A stretch of DNA of 64,000 bases from Mixophyes australis. Lineage: Eukaryota > Chordata > Amphibia > Anura > Limnodynastidae. Below are positions 46,958-57,687 of this stretch, one piece after another. Position 1 is the stretch's first letter. Each line of letters starts with the position of its first letter. Made by a program: the position numbers and the translations under genes. Location of the stretch: assembly GCA_036250195.1 (NCBI GenBank), contig JAVHZZ010000004.1, positions 142,551,729-142,615,728 of the forward strand, written 5' to 3'. The notes under the pieces are model-generated. The model saw nothing but the letters and a program-made list of their open reading frames with translations, searched no databases and was not told the DNA's origin.

Positions 46958-47160
46958 AGAGAACACAGTGGAAAAAAAATAGCTGCTTTTTGAAAATTTA
47001 CCTTTGTAATTAACCATAAAACTAAATATGGACACAACACCACAGATCTCTGTATAATAAGCTCATGGAAGAAACCTTATATATTTTTTTTACGAGCAGT
47101 GTTTAAGTGTATCATGAAATAACATAACAGACAATAATAAAATTCAAGGGGAGTCGTATT
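46958..47160 (+). other. ETFA: ETFA 3' UTR with polyadenylation signal
   Basis: An AATAAA hexamer lies at 47136-47141 and is followed about 20 bp later by a genomic A tract at 47161. Cleavage near 47155-47165 would give a 3' UTR of about 200 nt. An earlier AATAAA overlaps the stop codon (46953-46958). Confidence 0.6.
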
Positions 47161-47164
47161 AAAA

Positions 47165-48890
47165 AAAAAATGATTGTCGCGATTCAACCTCACCTGCGAA
47201 TTGTTGACTATAGTAGATATACTGCACCAATCTAGTTCCTGAAAAGTGGGTCAAGAATTGAATAGAAGTTGAAATCATAGTACAATTAGGAGTTGTAAAT
47301 ATAATACAGAATCCAGGGGACAATCAGGATCTTTAAAGAAGCCAGGGAAGATGTGGTGTGTCCCTGACATTAACAGCAGTGACTCTCAAACGTCAGGTGC
47401 CAACAGTTATTTTTAGGTACATGAGCTGCTTGGTTCTTAGGACTGGGCCAGCGCTGTATATTACAGGGCTACAATAATGTATCTTGAATCCCAAAGTAGA
47501 TATTTTTGGACATGACAATTTGTATTGAATGTTTGTTAAATTACTCCTCCATGACCTTAAATGTATCAATAAAAGCAAATGGGCTACCTGTCAATAATGT
47601 AAATTTAACCATTTTTATGTAGTAGACACACGTATCTTTCTCAAACAAAGAATAGGACAGTAATACATGTTGCATTAATAAATTCTAGAAAACACAGTCA
47701 GACTTCTATTTCTTACCACTGCACCATACACTTAGGCATGTTCATTGCTTGTCTTTAGCAAAGTGTGCTATTGGTTTTGTACTCATTAGTATAAGGGTGA
47801 ATAGAACACTTGCTAACTAAGGATTATTTAATGGAAAAATACAGTAAAACAAACTGGAATCTCTGCATCTCTACTTATCAACATTAGGAGATGGTATTTG
47901 CATATTTGACCATCATTCTAACATTTGTTTGCCTGTATATCATCATCATTATCTTATATAGCATTTTAGCCACTTGTTCCTCATAACATTAACATTATGG
48001 GAATACACAAACACCAACTGAAGTAATATTACTGGCTTTTAGACACCTGCTCTAATTTGCAAAGGACGTAGAATTGCAGTCCAACGGTCTAATGCTCCCA
48101 CAGGTTTCCAAATGTCATGAGGTTTTTATCCCTCTATACGAATCTGAATATCAGTCCCTAGAGTCTCCCAGATTTTGGCATGGCCAGTCTGGCTACCTGC
48201 ATCTGATATAAATGGTACACAGCAACCAACTATTGCCTGCTGTGTGTGCTGTACACAATTCTCACAAATAAGCCAGATGGGAGCCTTGATCACCAGTCTC
48301 CTTAGCTCTACCTGGACATGGTATGTTATTCTTCCAGAAATTCCCATGGTCCTATGGCACATTACTTCTGGGATAATAGGTATTTCACTGCTTTTGGCTA
48401 AAGCACTTAGATATAGCTTATTATTCGGCAGGTGCATGGTGAAGGAATTGCTCCGATGTTCCTGTGAATGGAGACTTGAGAGCAATAAGACCGCTAATTC
48501 AGAGACCGGGCCAGGATAAGATAGTGGGGCCACTGTCTATACAGGTGTGTTTAACCCCTCGGTATATTTTGTGCTTTAATCCTACTGTCCTTGCAAAAGC
48601 CTTTTGAAGAGAACATATTGAAACTGCAAATGGATGGATGAACAGGTTGGCACACATTGGAAACCTGGGAGCAAGACAATGAAATTGGACAAAAAAAATA
48701 ATAATTCTGGTTTTATATCTTGTGGGGGTGCTGAACAGTTATTGATATGGCCCAGACACTCTAGGTCATTATAGTGAGGTTGGGGAAAGTGTGAATTAAT
48801 ATTAAGTAAGTTTAGATAAAGGGCTATGGCATAGTTTAACAAATAAAAGTTCTCACACTCAAATAGAGAAAAACAATATATAATTTATTT
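47165..48890. other. Intergenic DNA downstream of ETFA
   Basis: No recognised gene or element. The span 48126-48533 is open on both strands (135 codons on minus); the product is Cys/His-containing but unrecognised, and no splice or initiation context supports it. Confidence 0.4.
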
Positions 48891-49293
48891 ATATATTTCT
48901 CTTTCCTGTCATTTGGGGACACTGCGACAATGGGGTATAGTAGGTGGATCAGGAGTAAAGGCACTTTTAAAACTCAAACTATTTGGGTGGATAGCTCCTC
49001 CCCTATCCCCCTCCCATCTGGAGCCATTCTCTGTTTTAAAGTGTTGAGGAAGTAGTGTCTTTTATTTTGGACTCTTTCCTTTTTGGACCCTTTTCCAGAT
49101 AGTGAATAGCCTGTTGGCTTCCTTCACTCTGGGTCCCTGTGTCGGGGAGTGCAGCCTGTTTGTGTCCCTCACCCCTTAACTGTGGCACATGCTGTCCTCC
49201 CTCCCGAATGACTTGCCAACATCTCCCTAGCAAAGAGCAGATCTTTTCACTAAAAAGAGAGTACAACTCAGCAGTGGGAAGACTACGCACCAG

Positions 49294-52103
49294 GGGGTAA
49301 ATGTATCAAAGTGCGAGTTTGCAACTCCAGCGATTTTCTCGGGAGAGTTGAAACTCGCCGATGTATGAAGCTGAGTTTTCATACAAAATCACCAGAGTTC
49401 TGCTTCTGTCAAAATCGCCAGAGATCAAACTCACCACTGTTTGCCACTGCAGGTATACAAGTCTCCAATGTATGAAGCTGCGAGTTAGCAAACTCAGGAG
49501 AGTTTGCTTCTAAACACGCCAGATACAACACACTGCTTGACAGCAGCGTGTTGTATCAACACATCACTGTTACACTGCCCTGGCAGTGTTAAAAAGTTAA
49601 AGAATAGATAAAAGGTTTTTTTTTAAAAAAAAAGCGTGGGGTCCCCCTGCTATTTATGCTTAACCCTAGTGCTGCCTGACTAGTGCTGGTCCCGTGAAAA
49701 TCGGGGAAAAATTTTGCGTGGGGTCCCCCCGATTTTCACTTTACCAGCACTAGGCAAACCAGCCAGGGTTGGCGGCACTATAGCAGGGGGACGCACGGCA
49801 GGGGTCCCCCTGCCATAATGACTAACCAACCCTAGACTGTTCAGCGCTGGGCTGGATTCCCTAGGGAATGGGGTCCGCCGAAAAAAACGAGCGCCCCCCC
49901 CCCCCCCCCCCTAGAAAGAACCAGCCCAGTGCTGATAGCACTAGGGCTCTTCCTACTACCCCTGGGCTGTGGGTAGTAGGGTAATACGGCGAGAAAGTGT
50001 TAAAAAAAACAAACTGACACCAATTTTTTTTGTGGAACTACAAGTCCCAGCCAGCCAGGTTGCCCTAAAAACTGTGGCCATGCTGTTGCTTGTATAACTA
50101 CAAGCACCAGCATACCCACGGCAGCCAGGGCATGTTGGCATTTGGAGAACCACAAGTGCCAACATGCCCTGACATCCCTGGCTTGCTGGGACCTGTAGTT
50201 CCACAAAAAAAAGTTTACAAAACAACAACTCAATCATAAAAACCACAAACATTTATTAAAAATAAAAACCCCACAATAAATACACTAACCACCCTCTTTT
50301 TAACCACATCTATTTAATAAAAAAAAAAAATACTCACCAATGATGTTTTCTTTCTTCAACCAAACTTCCAGGCTTGCCCCAGTCCCTTAATATTTATACC
50401 TCCAATCTTGCCGGCTTGCCCCAGTCCCAGCCATTTTGTACCTCCAAAAACGATTGAAGAAAAGCAGGAACACTTCGCCCAGAAGGGGCCCATATTTGTA
50501 AGATCCCGACTCTGTGTACTTGATTGCAGAAAAATAAAAAAAAACTCAAACGCAAAAAACGCAAACACCTCCTACCTAGTAGGAGGTCCGAATCGCAATG
50601 CCCTTACGTTGGTTGCGTAAGTTAAAACTACAGTATAATGTGATTTTCCCACGCTAGTGGGGAAATCACATAATACTGTACCTAGAGCTTACGCAAGTAA
50701 CGTAACTCATTGTGCATGCGCTACGCTACTTGCGTAAGCTGTATTTACTGTATTACAGCTTACGCAAGTAGTGTAGTGCATGCGCAATGAGCTACGTTAC
50801 TTGCGTAAGCTCTAGGTACAGTATTATGTGATTTCCCCACTAGCGTGGGAAAATCACATTATACTGTAGTTTTAACTTACGCAACCAACGTAAGGGCATC
50901 GCGATTCAGACCTCCTACTAGGTAGGAGGTGTTTGCGGCGGTGAAAGTTTTATTTTATTTTTCTGCAATCAAGTACACAGAGTCGGGATCTTACAAATAT
51001 GGGCCCCTTCTGGGCGAAGTGTTCCTGCTTTTTTTCAATCGTTTTTGGAAGTACAAAATGGCTGGGACTGGGGCAAGCCGGCAAGATTGGAGGTGTAAAT
51101 ATTAAGGGACTGGGGCAAGCCTGGAAGTTTGGATGAAGAAAGAAAACATCATTGGTGAATATTTTTTATTTTTATTAAATAGATGTGGTTAAAAAGAGGG
51201 TTTTTATGATTGAGTTGTTGTTTTGTAAACTTTTTTTTTTGTGGAACTACAGGTCCCAGCAAGCCAGGGATGTCAGGGCATGTTGGCACTTGTGGTTCTC
51301 AAAGTGCCAACATGCCCTGGCTGCCGTGGGTATGCTGGTGCTTGTAGTTATACAAGCAACAGCATGGCCACAGTTTTTAGGGCAACCTGGCTGGCTGGGA
51401 CTTGTAGTTCCACAAAAAAAATTGGTGTCAGTTTGTTTTTTTTAACACTTTCTCGCCGTATTACCCTACTACCCACAGCCCAGGGGTAGTAGGAAGAGCC
51501 CTAGTGCTATCAGCACTGGGCTGGTTCTTTCTAGGGGAGGGGGGGGCGCTCGTTTTTTTCGGCGAACCCCACTCCCTAGGGAATCCAGCCCAGCGCTGAA
51601 CAGCCTAGGGTTGGTTAGTCATTATGGCAGGGGGACCCCTGCCGCGCGTCCCCCTACTATAGTGCCGCCAACCCTGGCTGGTTTGCCTAGTGCTGGTAAA
51701 GTGAAAATCGGGGGAACCCCACGCAAAATTTTTCCCCGATTTTCACAGGACCAGCACTAATCAGGCAGCACTAGGGTTAAGCATAAATGGCGGGGGGACC
51801 CCACGCTTTTTTTTTTTTTTCTTTTATCTATTCTTTAACTTTTAACCAGGGCCAGTGTAACAGTGATGTGTTGACAACTCACTGTTACAACACAGGCAAG
51901 TTTGCCAAACACAGGAGAGTTTGCTAAACTCGTGAGTGTTTACATCGCTCAAAATCGCCAGAGATGACCAGCGATTTTGAACATGAGTCTCAAAATCGCA
52001 GCTTGATACATTTCCATTTTTTTTTTTTAACTCGCAGGTAAATACCCGCAATTTGCCGCGATTTAAACACGCTGGCAAACTCGCACTTTGATACATTTAC
52101 CCC
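49294..52103. mobile_element. Giant Harbinger-like foldback element (2810 bp, about 1.4-kb arms)
   Basis: The two halves are near-perfect inverted copies: left arm 49294-50743, 10-bp loop 50744-50753, right arm 50754-52103. The tips are GGGGTAAATGTATCAAAGTG on both ends. The flanking CAG duplication (49291-49293, 52104-52106) lies in CACCAG...CAGG, the CWG-type Harbinger target seen for smaller family members at 3768 and 28976. Each arm holds shorter inverted repeats (for example GTGGGGTCCCCC units). A set of ZNF143-like motifs lies at 50037-50199 and 51246-51408. No coding capacity. Arm identity is visibly high, with indels mainly in the C, A and T runs. Confidence 0.88.
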
Positions 52104-52569
52104 CAGGATTCCTATACTGAGAGACTGTTTCTGCTAGAGAGGGTGAGAGCGGAAACAGCCATTACTGTGTGGGCTATGCTAGGGGGTGGTCCGCCTCCTC
52201 TGCCACAGTTGGCTGGCTTTCCCTGCAGTAGCGGTAACACGCAGTCTTGCTCCAGCTCTGTCCTAGTCTGTGCCCTCTTTTCTGGTACCATCCTCTAGAG
52301 TAGGCTGTTTATTATTATTTTTTTTCTGTTCCTTTATGACATGTTCCTACATTGTTGTAGACACCAGTTTATGCTTGAGAACCAAACTTTACTGTAAATG
52401 AGTATATTGTGTCTCTGTGTGTGGCATGGACGTATATGTTTTAGATTAAATCTTTTTATTCTGTTTTTTTAGAACACAGAATCAATTTTATTGCTGGATT
52501 TATTTAGACATTCTTTGGTGTGTGATTTTGTTATGTACCATCAATATGTCTGAGAAAGACTAAAGGGTC

Positions 52570-53550
52570 CACTGTGCAAAATTATACCTGTGCCAAATGC
52601 AATGTCAAACCTTGTGGACAGTCTGATACGTTTGCCCTTTGTGCAACATGTAAGGTGGAGATACGTGATCAATGTCTGCCTGCGACTGCATCGGCGACCC
52701 TGGAGGAACCGGCTTGGACTAAGTCATTGGCAACACCCATAGCCGAACTTGCTCAGTAATGTCTCTGTCCAAACAAACCACACATTGCACCTTCAGAACC
52801 GGTACCACCCATTAGTGAGGCTTCAACTTCCAAGGCAGGTTTGATGCTATCCCTGGGTGAGTCCGCTCAGGGTCTTGCAAGGGCTTCTTCAATGGAACCT
52901 CTTTTTGGTGACCCCCATAGAACAACTGGAAAATGTCAGATTCCTGAGACTATTCAGGTCTGTGTCCCTGACTCTGAACTTTCTTCTGAAGAAGATGGAG
53001 AGTTGCTTTAGGAGTCTGAGGGGAAAGACTCTCCATAGTGTATAGGACACCTCTAAATCACAGTGTGTAAATAATTTAATCCTGGACATTAGGCAGATCT
53101 TAGTTTTTGCATAGCCTGAAGTTGCGGATTTGTTTGACTTCTCCCTTTTTAAAAGGCAAAAGAAGCAGGGTGTTTGTTCCCTGGCTTCTCCTCAGCTCTT
53201 GGAGTTTGTATTTGAGGCTTGGCAGAAACTGGACAGACAATTACAGAAGCTGGGTAAATTGAAATCCCTTTAACCCTTGTCATGGTTGGAGTCTGTAAAA
53301 TGGGAAAGTTCTCCCAAAGTGGATCCTCCTATTCTCCACATCACCAGAACCACTGCTATTCTGGTGCAGGGTGTAGTTTTGCTTGGAGATGCTACAAATA
53401 AAAAGTGTACTTTCTTCTTCGTTCTGCATGTATGGCAGCAGGAAGTTTGGTTAGACCCAACATGTCTACAACCTGGGTCAACAAAAAAATTCAAAAATGG
53501 GATGAAAAAATTGGTTAAGGGCCCAAGGAAAATAGGCCTAGACCAAACTT
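52570..53550 (+). pseudogene. DIRS gag-like region
   Basis: It begins with a Cys-rich segment, YTCAKCNVKPCGQSDTFALC plus ATCK (about 52580-52660). Later frames give KQGVCSLASPQLLEFVFEAW plus QKLDRQLQKLG (about 53168-53255). Frames shift and a stop follows near 53270. The DIRS gag assignment rests on position before the RT and general similarity. Confidence 0.5.
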
Positions 53551-53819
53551 AAATCGTACCGTAGAGCCTTTGCCATTTGACGGTGTTACTCTGATACCGA
53601 AACTGGAGCAAATCAGGTGGCCACAGGCGGCGAGAGCCTGTCAGCACTGCTAAACTGAAGCAACCCAGGTTTCGGTCCTTTCGTACCTTTTGATAGGTCG
53701 AGAGTGGCTCCCGTCAGATGCCAGCCGTCTTCCTAAAGGGGAGGGCTCCTATAGGGGCTGGGGCTCTGGCAGAGGTGGGGAGGACAAGACCGCTGCATGA
53801 TGGGACATCCTGCCATGGT

Positions 53820-54560
53820 CTTGTCTTTTCAGGATCAGTGGTGAACCTTGACTTTTGATGTCTGGGTTCGGGGGATTGTGACTTGTGGCTATGTTATAAA
53901 CATTGTCAAGTTCCCTCATGTAGGTTCTTCACCACAGGGCTGGAGACTGGTGCTCCAGGAGGCTACTTGGAAACTTCTGGTTTCTGGCATGATTATTCAG
54001 GTCAAGCCTCTGGAACAAGGTTTGGGGTTTTACTCCAACCTCTTCCTGATCTCAAAACCAGGCAGATTGTTTGTTACGATCTTGAATCTCAAAACTCTTA
54101 ACAAGAGGGTTCAGGTATTGAGATTCCGTATGAATTCCTTGTGACGCTAGACGTAAAGGATGCCTATATACACATCCCCAGATGGAGGGACATCAATGTC
54201 TCCTCCGCTTTGCAGTCCGTGAAGAGCATTATCAGTTTAGGGCTTTACCCTTTGGTCTCTCTTCTGCCCCACGGGTTTTCACCAAAATTATGGCTGTCAT
54301 GGCTGATCTCCTGCGTTCTCTGGGCATCACTATCAAGCCTAATGTGGATGACTTGTTGTTAAAGGCACCACCCAAATCGATCCTTCTATGGCACATTCAG
54401 CTGACTATTCAATTTCGCGAGACCCACGGCTGGATTCTAAATCTACCCAAGTCTTTCTTGATTCCTGCACAACGAATGCGGATTTGCACCTCAACTTCGA
54501 AACAATGTGTTATAAGGTTGTCCTCTTGGAGGACAATATTTTTTTAGATTCCGCACAAGA
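53820..54560 (+). pseudogene. DIRS reverse transcriptase, inactivated
   Basis: It reads DVWVRGIVTCGYVI (about 53858), then LVTLDVKDAYIHIP (about 54140-54180), HQCLLRFAV, HYQFRALPFGLSSAPRVFTK (about 54232-54290) and KPNVDDLLLK (about 54334-54366). In DIRS RTs the active site is usually PYLDDLLL; here the Tyr-Leu is Asn-Val, so the YxDD box is mutated. Frameshifts near 54140 and 54180. Confidence 0.82.
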
Positions 54561-54779
54561 CCAGGTTCCATGTCTGCTGCATGAAACTGCTCGGGACCGT
54601 GGTATCTGTGTTCGAGGCTGTGGCCTTTGCACAATTTAAATTCAGGCTGCTGCAGAGAGAACTTTTAAGGAAATTATCCAAATCCACCCTTCATCTGGAC
54701 AGGCAGATTATCATGCTGTCTTTGGCCAGGCATTGCTCCCTCATGTGGTAGTTAACCAGAGCACCTCTGGTCAAGGGTC

Positions 54780-55140
54780 AGTCCTTCCAGTCGGGGACTG
54801 GACCTTAGTTACCACAAATGGTAACGGTTGAGGCATGGTCATCTTCAATTCCAAGTCCGCTGAAATCCCCTGGAGTCCTCCTTTCCTATCAATGTTCAGG
54901 AACTCAGAGGAATATGCAGGGTGATTGTTCAGGGTCAGTGTGTTCTGGTCGGAAGGCTCATGAAGGTCTAATCGGACAATGCTACAGCTGTAGCTTACCT
55001 GAACCTTCAATGGGGAACACCCAGGGCCATGGCAATGTGGGAGACAGTGTGTATCATGTCCTGGGTGTAATACTATGTTCCCATGATATTGGTCATATTT
55101 ATCCCAGAACTGGTGAACTGGAAGGCTGATTAACTCAGCT
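54780..55140 (+). pseudogene. DIRS RNase H remnant
   Basis: Across frames the sequence gives NVQELRGI (about 54889), LSDNATAVAYLNLQWGTPRA (about 54970-55030) and VNWKAD (about 55115). This corresponds to the E..L, D-N-x-T and N..AD features of retroelement RNase H. Disrupted. Confidence 0.65.
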
Positions 55141-55499
55141 GCAACAGGATCGACCTGGGAAAATGGTCCCTTCACGGTCTTCTCGTCCAACGTTTGGGTC
55201 AGTCAGAGATCAACCTCATGGCGTCCTGTCTGAACTTCAAGTTCCCTCTCTTCTGCAGGAAGATCCTGTGGCGGTTTCGTCTGGTGTACCTATTTCCTCC
55301 ATTTCCCATGCATCTGCCGGTGCTCAAGAAGCTAAAAAGAGAAACCGTTATCCGCCATACTGGGGGCTCCAGACTGGTTGCACAGGATGTGGTACTCAGA
55401 CGTTCAAGGGATGGCAGTAGGTCCAGCTTTCTGGTTGCCGCTTTGTCCAGATCTTCTGGTACAAGGCTCTCTTCGCTGCTACTCTTTTGGTCATCTGGC

Positions 55500-56090
55500 T
55501 TTGAATGGCTACTGAAACTCTGATACTTCAGTCCCGGATTTTCTCTCAACCGGTTATGGGGACAATGATTAAGGTGCAGAAACCATCTGATCTTATTCTG
55601 CAAATTACTATCGTGTGGGAAAAGCTTCTATCCAGTGTTTGTGAAGGTCACAGTTCTCACACTTCCCGACTTCGTATTTCCATTACTATCCTTCCTACAG
55701 GACTGTTTTGATAAAGGTCTCAGTCTCTCTTCTCTGAGAGCTTCTAAACTTGCAGTTTCAATTTTCTTTCAGTGCAAGTTGGCAGTCATGAACACTGTAA
55801 AAAAATCAAAAACAGAAGCAGAAGTCACTTGATCAATTTATAGGTTCATAGCTGGTACTTGAACAATGTGCAGACTTTTCTACAAGGGGTTCTACATGCT
55901 CAGCCCCCTTTTGTACATCTGGTAGAGCCTTGGGATCTTGTAACCGTTACTTTTGAAGAAGTAAAACAAATAGTAAATTATGTAAGTATACATTTATTTT
56001 TTTTCCATTCCTTCTCTTCCATAGGTAGTGCACCATGGAACAAGGCAAGAATTTTGGGAGGGGAAGATCTAACTAATGCTGCTTGAAGAC
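55500..56090 (+). pseudogene. DIRS tyrosine-recombinase region remnant
   Basis: FLQDCFDKGLSLSSLRASKL plus AVS (about 55693-55760) and VQTFLQGVLHAQPPFVHLVE plus PWDLVTV (about 55868-55950) match the N-terminal half of the DIRS tyrosine recombinase (FLQ.GF..GLS.STL.., FL.G....RPP...PPWDL..VL). The catalytic C-terminal half (R...H-x-x-R...Y) is not present, so it is truncated. Confidence 0.7.
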
Positions 56091-56095
56091 TCTAC

Positions 56096-57679
56096 CTCCC
56101 CAAAACTGCCCTGTTTGTGGGTTGTGTTTAGCCTGTCATGCATAAGAAAAATTTGAATGTTGCTCCTCGTGTCTTTTTTTTAGATATGTTGCTACAGAAG
56201 GGACACGCAAAATAATGGGTAGAATGTGCTTTTAAGGATTATTGAGATGGTCTACCAGGCAAAGCATAATACAGGGTAATGATATTTTTCACTTCCTTTG
56301 CAAACGGTAGGCATCATAACTTGGTTGATATTCACTGTAGATGAAACCTTTGTCCTAAACTGTGGAAAAATCTTATTTCTACTTTTTACAAAAAGAATTC
56401 AACAAAACGGTGTTTAGCTGTCTCTGGCGTGATGTCCACAAGGAATACATTTTTGGGATCAGAGTCTTGAGCGGAAACTTCTTGAGGTGAGGAACGCGTC
56501 AGAGGGTATCCTACCTGTGCTGGTCACCCCAAGAATATCTTGCCCAATTCTATTTGCCTGTGAATTATGTCCATTTTGAGAAGTTCCAGCCTCCGTTATT
56601 TACAGTGAACTACTTTCCGGATAGTAAGGTACAAGCTGCCTCTGTATTTTAATAACAATAAGTATCAATTACTTTTCTAATAGCTTCCATCGTTGTCTAA
56701 AGAGGATTAAACTGTTGGTAATTTACAGTTTGACTACTATTCGCACCCACAAAGAAAATGTTTGATTACTAATCTATAAGTTTGCTGTTTGTATGCTGTG
56801 GATATTACAACTTCACAAATTTATCTTGATTTTGTCAAAGGAAGCAAAATGAGAACTTTGTATCACACTAATATTGAGATTACTCAAGTGAAATAATGTT
56901 TTCCACAGGATGATCACACCCAAATGACTGGGGATTTATAAAGTTCATCTATGAACTTATTGAGCTGGATTGATAGACTATACTCTTAACTTTGATATTT
57001 ATCTATAGAACTGCCAGGGTTAGACTGTATAATCGTTTCATTTGTGATTTTAACTGGATGAAGCTTCTTAATAAACACAATTGTTACTTAAACCTGTGCT
57101 CATTAGTTTATTATTTTGTTTGTATTATCTATGGGGATGTTTAATGATACAGAGTTTTGCACTATTCAAATTACCTTAGGAAATGTGAGTGATACCTAGT
57201 TGGGATTTTCTTATACTCTGGCAATCCTTAAGCATAGATTACAGGAATCCTTTCTAATTTCGAGTGTTTGTATAGTAAATAAATATAGAGGAAGTGAGTT
57301 TTGTGACACATTTTTATATAAAAACAACTATATATATATATCACATTTAACCATACATAGCTGTCTGATAATTGAAAATTAAAGGCATCATTAGTATGCC
57401 TCAACTGTGGCATACTAATCACAATAGGAATAATTTGTGCAATAAGCTTTGTAATATTGCTATATAATATGATGCCTGTAATAAAGTTAGTGCACATTTT
57501 GATTAAACTGTGGATGCCCATCTAACATGACAAGGTGATTCTCATTCAGATGGATACCTACATTAACAATTTCTATAACAGGGCACTTGTCTCTGTCTGT
57601 GGTTTGGTTTTTGCCTACATGTTATATGAATATGATCTTAGGGACCAGCTAAATATTTGTCCAAGTAAAAGCACCTATG
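56096..57679. other. Intergenic DNA
   Basis: No recognised gene or repeat. AT-rich, with only short open frames. Confidence 0.4.
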
Positions 57680-57687
57680 GATAGAAG

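Larger units (their letters stand above)
48893..56095 (+). mobile_element. DIRS-type retrotransposon, decayed, interrupted by a 2.8-kb foldback
   Basis: The left end CTTTCCTGTCATTTGGGGAC plus ACTGCGACAATGGGGTATAG resembles the terminal repeats of amphibian DIRS elements. A gag-like region, RT, RNase H and tyrosine-recombinase remnants follow in the DIRS order. No matching inverted end was found on the right, so it is probably truncated at about 56095. The foldback at 49294-52103 sits in its 5' non-coding part. Confidence 0.75.

Noticed and set aside
49956..51489. Pairs of similar 77-98 residue proteins on opposite strands (50.0 and 51.3 kb)
   Set aside because: They are the same non-coding DNA read in the two inverted arms of the foldback; the similarity reflects the arms, not paralogous genes.
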